A DNA stretch of 64,000 nt from Psychromarinibacter sediminicola (GTDB lineage Bacteria > Pseudomonadota > Alphaproteobacteria > Rhodobacterales > Rhodobacteraceae): assembly GCF_029168335.1 (NCBI RefSeq), contig NZ_JARGYC010000018.1, forward strand, positions 1-64,000. Reading direction: 5' to 3'. This document shows, piece by piece, positions 11,717 to 19,726 of this stretch. The translations under genes were made by a program, and so were the position numbers. Within the stretch, counting starts at the first letter, position 1, and each line of letters starts with the position of its first letter. The notes beneath the pieces were generated by a model that saw nothing but the letters and a program-made list of their open reading frames with translations, did no database searches and was not told the DNA's origin.

Positions 11717-12562
11717 TCACCGCAGCACCTCCTCCAGCGCCGGGACAAGCGCCTGCGCCACCCGGCGGTGGACCACCGGGCCCAGCATCTCCTGGGCCGC
11801 CGGCCGCTCCAGCTCTCCGAAATACATCTCGTCCAGCCCCTCGAGGCGCTCGCGGTCCGTCGCGACCACCTCGATCACCCGGGCCACGTCGCCGGTCAGC
11901 GACCGCAGCATCGCGCGATCGACGAAGATCGGATCGCTGCCGCACCTCTCGAACACCTCGGACCTGGAATCGTCGGGCGCCATCGGCGCATGGTCCGACA
12001 GCCACAGCAGGACGACCTTGCCGTCGATCTGCGACAGCAGCATCCGCATCCGGGCGGCCCACGCCTCCTTCAGCTCCTGCCGGAGCAGCGCGAATTTCTC
12101 CGGCGATCTCCGCATCAGCGAGGTCAGCAGATGCCGGGTAAAGCTGAACTCGGTGAAGTCGACCTCGGGGTAGATCTTTTCCAACAGCGGCGAGGCGCGC
12201 AGGAACCGGTCGTTGCGGCGCGGATGCACGGCGTAGAACCGGTTCGACATGTTCTGCGCGCCCATCACCTGCACCACGGTGACCTTCGCCCTGTTGCAGA
12301 TGTCGATCAGCGCCTTGTCGTTGAAATAGGCGTCGATCCCGGCATTGATGCAGCCGAGGTTCACCGCGCGCAGGCCGCTGTCCACCTCGACCAGCGCGGG
12401 ATAGGGCGTGTCGATGAACTTGCCATAGGTTTCGGTCCCGCCGAGAAAGACGGCGAAGTCGCCGTCCAGGCGCCGGCGCGGCCCCCGGAACAGCTGTTTC
12501 GAGGTGCCGTAGCGGCACGGGAAATAATCCAGCGCCGGTTGATCCAGGTTCGCGTAATCCAT
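11717..12562 (-). CDS. DUF6473 family protein
   Basis: A 281-residue protein starting MDYANLDQPALDYFPCRYG, a conserved opening of a Rhodobacteraceae family listed as DUF6473. Further blocks are RGPRRRLDGDFAVFLGGTET, VNLGCINAGIDAYFND and VVLLWLSDHAP. The GGTETYG / NLGCINAG / LWLSDHAP order is reminiscent of an SGNH-like hydrolase fold, but this is only a guess. The start at 12562 matches the family; an ATG at 12589 would add nine residues. Confidence 0.72.
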   Translation of the reverse strand: MDYANLDQPALDYFPCRYGTSKQLFRGPRRRLDGDFAVFLGGTETYGKFIDTPYPALVEVDSGLRAVNLGCINAGIDAYFNDKALIDICNRAKVTVVQVMGAQNMSNRFYAVHPRRNDRFLRASPLLEKIYPEVDFTEFSFTRHLLTSLMRRSPEKFALLRQELKEAWAARMRMLLSQIDGKVVLLWLSDHAPMAPDDSRSEVFERCGSDPIFVDRAMLRSLTGDVARVIEVVATDRERLEGLDEMYFGELERPAAQEMLGPVVHRRVAQALVPALEEVLR

Positions 12563-12729
12563 TCCACCCACACTCTTTGTGTCATCCACCCGTCGGGCAG
12601 ATTCGCGGAAACCTCTTGCGATCCGGCTAAACCCGGCATTTTCGGTAGATTCGACGCACCTTTGGCCCTTGCACGCCGGCGAAACCGGCGCATATGGTCG
12701 CGCGCAATCAGGCAGAGGGGCAAAGCGCC

Positions 12730-13605
12730 ATGGAGATTTCGCGGATCGGCGTCGTCGGGGCGGGGCAGATGGGCAACGGCATCGCTCATGTCATGGCGCT
12801 GGCGGGCTACGAGGTCCTGCTGAACGACATCAGCGAAGAGGCGCTGAGCCACGCGCTGGCGCTGATCGGCAAGAATCTCGACCGCCAGGTGTCGCGCGAG
12901 AAGATCTCCGAGGCCGAGAAGGACGCGGCGCTGGAGCGGATCGGCACCACGATGACGCTGACCGACCTGGGCAAGACGGACCTGGTGATCGAGGCCGCGA
13001 CCGAGCGCGAGACGATCAAGCAGGCGATCTTCGAGGATCTGGTGCCGCATCTGCAGCCGCACACGATCCTGACCTCGAACACCTCGTCGATCTCGATCAC
13101 CCGGCTGGCCAGCCGCACCGACCGTCCCGAGCGGTTCATGGGGTTCCACTTCATGAACCCGGTGCCGGTGATGAAGCTGGTGGAACTGATCCGCGGCATC
13201 CAGACGGACGAGGCGACCTATCAGGCCTGCCTGAAGGTGGTGGAACGGCTGGGCAAGACCGCCGCGAGCGCCGAGGATTTCCCGGCCTTCATCGTCAACC
13301 GCATCCTGGTGCCGATGATCAACGAGGCGGTCTATACCCTGTACGAGGGCGTCGGCAGCGTACGGTCGATCGACCAGTCGCTGAAGCTGGGGGCGAACCA
13401 TCCGATGGGGCCCCTGGAGCTGGCCGATTTCATCGGGCTGGATACCTGTCTGGCGATCATGAACGTGCTGCATGACGGGCTGGCGGATACCAAGTACCGG
13501 CCCTGCCCGTTGCTGGTGAAATATGTCGAGGCGGGGTGGCTCGGCCGCAAGACCGAGCGCGGCTTCTACGACTATCGCGGCGACGAACCGGTGCCGACGC
13601 GGTAG
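12730..13605 (+). CDS. hbd: 3-hydroxybutyryl-CoA dehydrogenase
   Basis: A 291-residue NAD(P)-dependent enzyme that interconverts 3-hydroxyacyl-CoA and acetoacetyl-CoA, used in PHB turnover, beta-oxidation and the ethylmalonyl-CoA pathway. The Rossmann motif GVVGAGQMGNGIAHV lies at residues 7-21, the catalytic His is in FMGFHFMNPVPVMKLVE, and SNTSS precedes it. The C-terminal dimerisation domain starts at FIVNRILVPMINEAV. It shares metabolic context with etfBA and the acyl-CoA dehydrogenase at 25.7 kb. The start at 12730 fits family length. Confidence 0.94.
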   Translation: MEISRIGVVGAGQMGNGIAHVMALAGYEVLLNDISEEALSHALALIGKNLDRQVSREKISEAEKDAALERIGTTMTLTDLGKTDLVIEAATERETIKQAIFEDLVPHLQPHTILTSNTSSISITRLASRTDRPERFMGFHFMNPVPVMKLVELIRGIQTDEATYQACLKVVERLGKTAASAEDFPAFIVNRILVPMINEAVYTLYEGVGSVRSIDQSLKLGANHPMGPLELADFIGLDTCLAIMNVLHDGLADTKYRPCPLLVKYVEAGWLGRKTERGFYDYRGDEPVPTR

Positions 13606-13619
13606 GCGGGCGGCACGGG

Positions 13620-13645
13620 GGCACGATCTTCTAGAAGATCGTGCC
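13620..13645. terminator. First of two TCTAGA-centred perfect palindromes
   Basis: A 26-bp perfect palindrome (13-bp arms, GGCACGATCTTCT with its complement) lies 15 bases after the dehydrogenase stop. It is probably part of a bidirectional terminator between convergent genes. Confidence 0.65.
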
Positions 13646-13648
13646 GGG

Positions 13649-13670
13649 CAGAATTTTCTAGAAAATTCTG
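13649..13670. terminator. Second TCTAGA-centred perfect palindrome
   Basis: A 22-bp perfect AT-rich palindrome (11-bp arms, CAGAATTTTCT with its complement) is spaced three bases from the first. It ends 30 bases before the ferredoxin stop and could terminate transcription from both sides. Confidence 0.65.
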
Positions 13671-13699
13671 TTACTTGGCGGCCAGCGGCCGCCAGTCGT

Positions 13700-14023
13700 T
13701 CAGATCTGCGCGTCGGGCAGGTGGACGGTCAGGCCGTTCAGCGCCGGCGTCAGCCGGATCTGGCAGGACAGCCGGCTGGTCTCGCGCAGCTCGGTCTCGG
13801 CGAAGTCCAGCATGTCGCGTTCGTCCTCGCAGGCGGTGCCGACCTTGCCGGCATCGGCGTCGTCCACGTAGCAATGGCAGGTGGCGCAGGCCATCGCGCC
13901 GCCGCATTCGGCGCGGATCGCCTCGATGTCGTGGTCGCGGGCGGCCTGCATGACGCTGGTGCCCTCGGGCGCGGTCACGGTCTTCCTCGCGCCGTCGGCG
14001 CCGACGAAAGTCAGTTCGATCAT
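13700..14023 (-). CDS. 2Fe-2S ferredoxin, adrenodoxin type
   Basis: A 107-residue plant/vertebrate-type ferredoxin. The cluster cysteines follow the adrenodoxin pattern: Cys40, Cys46 and Cys49 in ECGGAMACATCHCY, and Cys87 in RLSCQIRL. The EDERDMLD acidic helix, typical of P450 redox partners, follows the third cysteine. It starts 11 bases after the P450 stop on the same strand, so it is the probable electron donor of that P450. Confidence 0.93.
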   Translation of the reverse strand: MIELTFVGADGARKTVTAPEGTSVMQAARDHDIEAIRAECGGAMACATCHCYVDDADAGKVGTACEDERDMLDFAETELRETSRLSCQIRLTPALNGLTVHLPDAQI

Positions 14024-14034
14024 GTCTTCCTCCT

Positions 14035-15210
14035 TCAGTTCAGCCGGACCGGCAGGTTCAGCGGGCCGCGGAAGCCGAAACCCTTCCAGACCACGGTTTC
14101 CGGCGCGACCAGCTCGATGTTCGGGAAACGCTCGAAGATCAGCGGCAGCATGATCTTGCCCAGCATCATCCGCGCGAGATGCGTGCCCAGGCAGTGATGC
14201 GGGCCGCTGCCGAAGGACTGGTGCGGGCTGCGCTTGCGCAGGGCGTCGTATTTCTCCGGCGCGTCCCAGATGTCCTCGTCGTGGTTGGCCGAGGCCTGGA
14301 TCGTCATCACCACGTCGCCCTTGGGGATGTCGCAGCCGCCGACCACCGCGTCCTCGGTCGCGCGGCGCGAGGACACCTGGATCGGCGCGACCCAGCGCAC
14401 GCCCTCCTCGAAGGCGTCGCCCCAGGCGCCGGTGCGCTTGACCTCTTCCAGCTGCTCGGGATTGGTCAGCAGGCCGTAGAGGATGGTCAGCAGCGCGTCG
14501 CGCGGTTCGTTGATGCCGCCGCCGATGGCGATCTTGATGTTGCCGAAGATCTGGCTGATGCGCAGCGGATCCTCGGCGTTGATCATCACCGACAGCGCGG
14601 TCTCGTCCGGCTCCGCCTTGAGCTTGGGGATCATCCGCTCGATCTCGGCGTTCATCGCGACATGGGCGTGGTCGACCCGCTCGAACGGCTCGCGGTCCCA
14701 GCCGAAGTTGCCGGCGCCGTCGATCAGCGCCTGGCTCCAGTGCTGCATCTGGTCGTCGGACGCGCCCGGGATGCCGAGGATCACCGCGAGGATGCGCGCC
14801 GCCAGCGGGCCGGCGAGGGTGGGGAACAGGTCCACCACCTCGTCGCGCGGCAGGCGGTCGAGATACTCGTTGGCCAGCTTCTCGTAGGCCGGGCCCCAGA
14901 TGGTCTTGAGGTTCTTCGGCGAGAAGGTCGGCGCCATCGCCATGCGCTCGCGCTTGTGCTCTTCGCCGTCCTTGCGCATCAGCGTGTGGGCGTGGAAGGC
15001 GCGCTCCATCGGCGTGTTCGGGTCGTCGGAGCTCCACAGCGCGGCGTCGTCCTTGATCGCGCGGGTGTCGGCCGCCTTGGTGATCATGGTGCGGCCGACG
15101 GCCTTGACCCGGACCACCGGCGTTTCGGCGCGCAGGCGGCGATAGACCGCATAGGGGTCGTTCACCAGCTGGTTGTAGGTGATCGTGTCGTCGAACGGGG
15201 CCTGTGGCAT
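14035..15210 (-). CDS. Cytochrome P450
   Basis: A 391-residue soluble bacterial P450 (haem-thiolate monooxygenase). The haem loop FGSGPHHCLGTHLAR carries the axial Cys340. The ExxR pair is Glu269/Arg272 in EEGVRW. The I-helix reads GGGINEPRD instead of the common acid-threonine pair, so proton delivery differs from P450cam-type enzymes. It is the first gene of an operon with a ferredoxin; no ferredoxin reductase is adjacent. Divergent from a LysR regulator that probably controls it. The substrate is unknown. Confidence 0.93.
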   Translation of the reverse strand: MPQAPFDDTITYNQLVNDPYAVYRRLRAETPVVRVKAVGRTMITKAADTRAIKDDAALWSSDDPNTPMERAFHAHTLMRKDGEEHKRERMAMAPTFSPKNLKTIWGPAYEKLANEYLDRLPRDEVVDLFPTLAGPLAARILAVILGIPGASDDQMQHWSQALIDGAGNFGWDREPFERVDHAHVAMNAEIERMIPKLKAEPDETALSVMINAEDPLRISQIFGNIKIAIGGGINEPRDALLTILYGLLTNPEQLEEVKRTGAWGDAFEEGVRWVAPIQVSSRRATEDAVVGGCDIPKGDVVMTIQASANHDEDIWDAPEKYDALRKRSPHQSFGSGPHHCLGTHLARMMLGKIMLPLIFERFPNIELVAPETVVWKGFGFRGPLNLPVRLN

Positions 15211-15292
15211 GGCCGTCTCCTCCCTCTGGCCTGGCTGGCAGGAGAGTTAGACGCGACGCGCCAACCTGACAATCTGATGCAATTGATGCCCC

Positions 15293-15311
15293 CTATCGGA
15301 AATTCTGATAG
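15293..15311. promoter_or_regulatory. Dyad CTATC-N9-GATAG in P450/LysR divergent region
   Basis: A perfect 5-bp inverted repeat with a nine-base spacer lies ten bases before the LysR start, inside the 110-bp divergent promoter region. It fits the size of a LysR-type recognition site and could serve autoregulation. This is inferred from position and symmetry only. Confidence 0.4.
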
Positions 15312-15320
15312 TATCGCGCC

Positions 15321-16229
15321 ATGCAGACCGATCCCCATTCCATCGACTTCGCGGCCTTGCGCACCCTGCGGCTGGTCTACGAGACCGGCTCCTTTACCGC
15401 GGCAGCGCAGGCGCTGGAGGTCAACCAGTCCGCCGTCAGCTATACCATCGACAAGCTGCGCCGCTGTCTGGGCGACCCGCTCTTCGTGCGCCAGGGCGGC
15501 GGGATTGCCGCCACCGACCGCTGCGCCGCCATCGTCGCCGAAGCGGTGCAGATGCTGGAGCGGCTGGAGGCGATCACCGCGCCGGCCGAGTTCGATCCGG
15601 CGCAGGCCCGCGCCACCGTCGCCATCGCCTGCAACTACTATGAACGCCAACTGATCCTGCCGCCGGTGATCCGCGCCCTGCGCCGCGACGCGCCCGGGCT
15701 GACAATGTCCCTGATCCAGTCCAGCGCCCAGGGGCGCACCCAGCTTCTGCGGTCCGAGGCCGACCTGCTGATCGGCCCGATCCGCCCCGAAGAGGACGGC
15801 TTCTATTGCCGCAACCTGCTGGGCGACCGCTATGTCTGTGTCATGGACCCCGAACATCCGCTGGCGGGGACGGAGTTGACGCTGGCGCGCTACACCGCCG
15901 CGCGCCATGCCGTCATCACCTATGCCGGAAGCTGGAAGTCGGGGTATCTGGTGCAGCTGGAAGCCGCGGGCCGCAAGCTGGCCGAAGTGCTGACCGTGCC
16001 CAGCCCGTCCGGCATCGAGGCGATGCTGGCCGGGACCGACATGGTGGCCACCCTGCCGGAGCGTCTGGCGCGGAACCTGCCCGGCCGGGTCCACATCGCG
16101 CCCTGCCCGGTCCCCGCGCCGTTCGAGATCGACCTGGTGTGGACGGCGCGGACCCATGCCGCGCCGATGCATGTCTGGCTGCGCGACCTGATCCGCCGGA
16201 CCACGCGCGCCACCCTCGGCCCGTCCTAG
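15321..16229 (+). CDS. LysR family transcriptional regulator
   Basis: A 302-residue LysR protein. The N-terminal helix-turn-helix reads GSFTAAAQALEVNQSAVSYTIDKLR (split across residues ~24-48), followed by an effector-binding domain beginning near residue 95. It is divergently transcribed from the P450-ferredoxin operon, the classical arrangement for a LysR regulator and its target. The effector is unknown and may be the P450 substrate. Its TAG stop lies in one copy of a CGTCCTAGGC direct repeat, the other copy of which holds the stop of the convergent VOC gene. Confidence 0.92.
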   Translation: MQTDPHSIDFAALRTLRLVYETGSFTAAAQALEVNQSAVSYTIDKLRRCLGDPLFVRQGGGIAATDRCAAIVAEAVQMLERLEAITAPAEFDPAQARATVAIACNYYERQLILPPVIRALRRDAPGLTMSLIQSSAQGRTQLLRSEADLLIGPIRPEEDGFYCRNLLGDRYVCVMDPEHPLAGTELTLARYTAARHAVITYAGSWKSGYLVQLEAAGRKLAEVLTVPSPSGIEAMLAGTDMVATLPERLARNLPGRVHIAPCPVPAPFEIDLVWTARTHAAPMHVWLRDLIRRTTRATLGPS

Positions 16230-16236
16230 GCACGTC

Positions 16237-16575
16237 CTAGGCGCCGCGCTCCTCGGTCAGCATCACGAGATTGCCGTCGGGGTCGCGCAGACGCAGCACC
16301 ATCCGGTCGCCGCCCAGCTCCACCTGGCCGGGGCCGATGCCGCGCAGCCGCTCGTGCTCGGACCGGACGTCCTTGACGATCAACTGCACCGTGCCGTCGC
16401 CGGCGCCCTCGGCGTCCTCGTAGAGCTGGAAGCCGCAGCCGTTCCGATGGCGCCCTTCCAGCAGCCCGGGCATGGGCTTTCGGTCCGGATCCCGGTTGAA
16501 CAGGGTCTCGAACCAGCGCGCGCTGCGCTGGATGTTCGTGCAGCACAGATTCGCATATATCGCGGATATTTGCAT
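16237..16575 (-). CDS. VOC (glyoxalase/bleomycin resistance) family protein
   Basis: A 112-residue single vicinal-oxygen-chelate domain protein with two beta-alpha-beta-beta-beta modules: MQISAIYANLCCTNIQRSARWFETLF at the start (split here as two blocks) and MVLRLRDPDGNLVMLTE at the end, the usual closing strand with a metal-ligand Glu position. Activity is not predictable. The start at 16575 has GAGG eight bases upstream; an ATG at 16596 has its purine tract abutting the codon. Lies between a LysR gene (convergent) and the acyltransferase. Confidence 0.82.
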   Translation of the reverse strand: MQISAIYANLCCTNIQRSARWFETLFNRDPDRKPMPGLLEGRHRNGCGFQLYEDAEGAGDGTVQLIVKDVRSEHERLRGIGPGQVELGGDRMVLRLRDPDGNLVMLTEERGA

Positions 16576-16601
16576 GTCGGATGCCTCGCTACTCATCCTT
16601 C

Positions 16602-16627
16602 GAACACGCGCGCCCGCCGGCGTGTTC
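16602..16627 (-). terminator. Hairpin downstream of acyltransferase gene
   Basis: An 8-bp perfect stem (GAACACGC with GCGTGTTC) around a ten-base loop lies 43 bases past the acyltransferase stop on the reverse strand. There is no strong T-tract. Confidence 0.45.
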
Positions 16628-16669
16628 CCGACGCTTGACAGGATGTGAACGCGGTGTGGGCGAAATGCC

Positions 16670-17593
16670 TCAGCCGGCCGAGCGCAGGCCCAGCGTGTGC
16701 GTCCGCAGCCACGCCATATAGGCGCGGGGATCCTTGATCGGCTCCTGCCACTCTTCCGGCGGGATCGGATGGCCGATCACCGGGGCCTGCGGTTTCTTGC
16801 AGGCGGCCACGATCTCGTGCAGCAGCAGGCCCTGGCGCAGCGCCGGCGAGACCTGGTGGGCCATCTGGTAGATGCGCGAGTTCGAGCCTGGAAAGTAGAT
16901 CGGCAGGATCGTGGCGCCGGAGCGGCGGATCATCTTGGCGGTGAAGACGTTCCACTCGGCCTCGATCGCGGGGCCGAACATGGATTCGGAATGCGCCACC
17001 ACGCCCGAGGGGAACAGCGCCACCGCGCCACCGGCGCCCAGGTGATCCATCGCGGCGGCGCGCATCTCGATCCCCTTGCGCTGCGAATCCTCCTCGTGCG
17101 GGAACGGCACCGAGATCAGGAACGAGGCCGCCATCTCGTCGATGCCGGTCAGGAAGGCGCGGACCAGCAACTTGTAGTCCAGCCGCCGGCGGCTGAGCAG
17201 ATGGGCGAGGACCATGCCATCGACCAGACCGTGCGGGTGGTTGGCCACGACCACGAGCGGCCCCTCCTTCGGGATGCGGTCCAGCTGGTCCTGCGGGGTC
17301 TCGATATCGACCTGCATCACGTCCAGCGCATCGGCCCAGAAATCGGCGCGGTCGTGGGGCGCGCGGCGCTGGAACTCGCGCAGCATCCGGATGATCGTGA
17401 TCTTGCCGGTCAGCCATTCGGTCGCGCGGATGGTGAAGGCGCGCAGCGGGCTGTCGAAGGTGTTGGCATAGGTCAGCCGGCGCCGGTCGTAGCCCTGCGC
17501 GCCCGGCGGCTTGCTGGCGTCCAGGCCGCGCACCGCTTTGCTCTCGCCGCCCGCGCGCATCAGCCGATGCCTTTCGGGCGTGGGGTCGGACAA
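16670..17593 (-). CDS. Lysophospholipid acyltransferase family protein
   Basis: A 307-residue PlsC/LPLAT-type enzyme that should transfer an acyl chain to a lysolipid at the membrane face. The catalytic NHPHGLVDG (HX4D) is near residue 118, and FPSGVVAHSE is the second conserved block (family FPEGTRS-like). The TTG start at 17593 is supported by AGGAGG nine bases upstream; the next ATG is at 17560. It ends close to the VOC gene and lies downstream of the HPr gene, possibly in the same transcript. The exact substrate is unknown. Confidence 0.85.
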   Translation of the reverse strand: MSDPTPERHRLMRAGGESKAVRGLDASKPPGAQGYDRRRLTYANTFDSPLRAFTIRATEWLTGKITIIRMLREFQRRAPHDRADFWADALDVMQVDIETPQDQLDRIPKEGPLVVVANHPHGLVDGMVLAHLLSRRRLDYKLLVRAFLTGIDEMAASFLISVPFPHEEDSQRKGIEMRAAAMDHLGAGGAVALFPSGVVAHSESMFGPAIEAEWNVFTAKMIRRSGATILPIYFPGSNSRIYQMAHQVSPALRQGLLLHEIVAACKKPQAPVIGHPIPPEEWQEPIKDPRAYMAWLRTHTLGLRSAG

Positions 17594-17620
17594 GCCAAAC
17601 TGCCTCCTTGCGGGACTGGA

Positions 17621-17899
17621 CTACAAGTCCTCGCCGAACCGGTCGGCCACGAGCGCCTCCAGCGCGTCGGCGAGCTTTTCCGCCTCCGGTCCGCTGGTTT
17701 CGACCTCAATAGTGCTTCCTTTCGAGGCTGCCAACATCAAAAGGCCCATGATGCTGTCGCCCGAGGCGCTCTGCCCGTCCTTCGACACCGCGGCCGTCGC
17801 GTCATGTTCCTCGACCACCTCGACGAGCTTGGCGGAGGCGCGGGCGTGGAGGCCCTTTTCGTTCACGATCAACAGGGTGCGTTTGGTGGCAGCGCTCAT
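17621..17899 (-). CDS. ptsH: HPr family phosphocarrier protein
   Basis: A 92-residue phosphocarrier of the nitrogen-type PTS. The active His18 is in NEKGLHARAS, and Ser49 in ASGDSIMGLLML is the site for HPr kinase. A matching hprK lies in the same cluster. It relays phosphate from EI to EIIA proteins; with no sugar permease nearby the role is regulatory. Start ATG 17899, sixteen bases after the EIIA gene stop. Confidence 0.95.
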   Translation of the reverse strand: MSAATKRTLLIVNEKGLHARASAKLVEVVEEHDATAAVSKDGQSASGDSIMGLLMLAASKGSTIEVETSGPEAEKLADALEALVADRFGEDL

Positions 17900-17915
17900 G
17901 ACGGGGCCGGTTCTG

Positions 17916-18302
17916 TCACGCGACGTCGTAGCTGTCGATATATTTCCGGCCGGCGCGCAGCGCCCCGTCGACGGCGTCGCCCAGCGCCAGGTGGCGCGAC
18001 TTCGCCAGCTTGATCAGCATCGGCAGGTTGGCGCCGTACATGATCTTGCGGTCCTGCGGCGTGCAGGCCCGGAGGCTCAGGTTGCTGGGCGAACCGCCGA
18101 ACATGTCGGTCACCACGACCACCCCGTCGCCGGCATCGACGCTGTCGGCGGCGGCGCAGATCTCGGTCTGTTTCAGGCTGCGGTCGTGGTCGGGTTCGAT
18201 GGAGATCGCGCGAATGCCGTTCTGGCGCCCGACGACATGCTCGACGGCGCTCAGGTATTCGCGGGCCAGGCCGCCATGTGCGACGATCACGATGCCGATC
18301 AC
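17916..18302 (-). CDS. PTS EIIA component, mannose-type fold
   Basis: A 128-residue EIIA-Man-like protein: [17 protein letters not shown], with His9 as the phosphoryl acceptor, and [15 protein letters not shown]. Alphaproteobacteria use this form without EIIB/EIIC permease parts, so it acts as a phosphorylation-state signal in PTS-Ntr. It starts with GTG overlapping the rapZ stop (GTGA), so it is translationally coupled. Confidence 0.92.
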   Translation of the reverse strand: MIGIVIVAHGGLAREYLSAVEHVVGRQNGIRAISIEPDHDRSLKQTEICAAADSVDAGDGVVVVTDMFGGSPSNLSLRACTPQDRKIMYGANLPMLIKLAKSRHLALGDAVDGALRAGRKYIDSYDVA

Positions 18303-19228
18303 GGTACGCTTACCCCATGGGCGCCTGCCGTGCTCGTCGGCGCCCGGCGCTCCAGTTCCCTGTGCCTCTTAGAAACCTGCCACCCCTGCTTTGCAAGGGC
18401 ATTCGCCAGTTTCTCGGTCAGCGCGACCGACCGGTGTTGCCCGCCGGTACACCCGATGCCGATGGTCAGGTGCGCCTTGCCCTCGTCGCGGTAGGCGGGC
18501 AGCAGCAGCGTGATCAGGTCGGTGACCTTGGCGAAGTATTCGTCGAATATCGGATCGGCCTCGACATAGGCCAGAACCTCGGGGTCGAGGCCGGTCATCC
18601 CGCGTAGGGCCGGCTCCCAGTGCGGGTTGCGCAGGAAGCGGCAGTCGAACACCGTATCGACCCCGCGCGGCACGCCGCGCTTGTAGGAAAAGCTCTGGAC
18701 CGAGACGGCGAGCCGCGCCTCGGGCGTGCCGTCGAACCAGGTCTGCAGCTCGTCGCGCAGGTCGTGGACCGTCAGTTCGGAGGTGTCGATCAGGATGTCG
18801 GCGATGGCGCGGATCGGCGCCAGCAGGTCGGCCTCGCGGGCGATGCCCAGCCCCGGATCCTCGGCCGGAGCCAGCGGGTGGCGGCGGCGGGTCTCCGAGT
18901 AGCGGCGCAAAAGGACGTCGGTGCTGCAGTCGAGGAACAGCAACTGCACCGTCGGCGCGGCCGCGTGGCCGCGGCGGGCGAGGTCGAGGATCGCGTCGAC
19001 GCTGAAGTCGCGGTTGCGCACGTCGAGGCCAAGCGCCATCGGCCGGTCGATCGGCGGGCCGTCCAGCAGGCGCGGCAGGAGGCGCATCGGCATGTTGTCG
19101 ATCGCCTCGTAGCCCAGATCCTCCAGCACGTTGATCGCGGTGGAGCGGCCGGCGCCGGAGGGGCCGGTCACCAGAACGATCCGGTTGGTTTGCGGATGAT
19201 CGTCGGGGTCGGGAAGCACGGAGGTCAC
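18299..19228 (-). CDS. rapZ: RapZ-like P-loop nucleotide-binding protein
   Basis: A 309-residue protein of the RapZ/YvcJ family. It has a Walker A ([11 protein letters not shown], residues 20-30), a YEAIDNMPM block, [19 protein letters not shown], and the C-terminal [14 protein letters not shown] typical of the family. In E. coli RapZ steers the GlmZ sRNA to RNase E; in alphaproteobacteria its role is unsettled, but it always sits between hprK and EIIA. GTG start overlaps the hprK stop by four bases. Confidence 0.93.
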   Translation of the reverse strand: MTSVLPDPDDHPQTNRIVLVTGPSGAGRSTAINVLEDLGYEAIDNMPMRLLPRLLDGPPIDRPMALGLDVRNRDFSVDAILDLARRGHAAAPTVQLLFLDCSTDVLLRRYSETRRRHPLAPAEDPGLGIAREADLLAPIRAIADILIDTSELTVHDLRDELQTWFDGTPEARLAVSVQSFSYKRGVPRGVDTVFDCRFLRNPHWEPALRGMTGLDPEVLAYVEADPIFDEYFAKVTDLITLLLPAYRDEGKAHLTIGIGCTGGQHRSVALTEKLANALAKQGWQVSKRHRELERRAPTSTAGAHGVSVP

Positions 19229-19638
19229 ATCATTGCAGGTCCAGCCCTTAGATACTGCAGGATTGCCGGCGCGAAATGAAGGCTCTCCACCTTGTGAAAC
19301 AGCGGGAGCGGCACGCCGAGCAGGTCGGTGTGGCGTTCCGGCGGCAGGCGGTCGGTCTCCACACGGTCGAGGTCGACCACGAGGCGCACGACGGCGGGCG
19401 GCGCCGGGTCGGCGGCGAGGAGGCCGAGGCCGCGCGCCTCGATCCGGCCGCGGATCGCGGCGGGACAGGCGGCGACGGGCCAGCCGTCATGCAGCGTGAT
19501 CTCGGTGCGGTCGTCGGCGACCAGCGCGGCGCCCAGCGCCATGAGCTGCAGCGCGAGGCCCGACTTGCCGCTGCCGGCGGCGCCGCGGATCAGCACGGCG
19601 CGGCCGTCCAGGGCGACGCAGCTCGCATGGATCAGCAT
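19225..19638 (-). CDS. hprK: HPr kinase/phosphorylase, short alphaproteobacterial form
   Basis: A 137-residue protein, far shorter than the ~310-residue Firmicutes enzyme because the N-terminal domain is absent, as is usual in alphaproteobacteria. The P-loop [15 protein letters not shown] is at residues 19-33, followed by LVADDRTEI (the capping/metal motif) and LLGVPLPLF. It should phosphorylate HPr on Ser49, lowering phosphotransfer and coupling PTS state to ChvG/ChvI-linked signals. Start ATG 19638, 88 bases after the chvG stop. Confidence 0.9.
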   Translation of the reverse strand: MLIHASCVALDGRAVLIRGAAGSGKSGLALQLMALGAALVADDRTEITLHDGWPVAACPAAIRGRIEARGLGLLAADPAPPAVVRLVVDLDRVETDRLPPERHTDLLGVPLPLFHKVESLHFAPAILQYLRAGPAMM

Positions 19639-19726
19639 GGCGGTTCGTCAGCCCCGTCGGGGCCTTCCTCACCGGTGAAGAAAGCCCGGCAGGGATTGAT
19701 GAACCGCCCCGCCCGGCCCGGCATCC

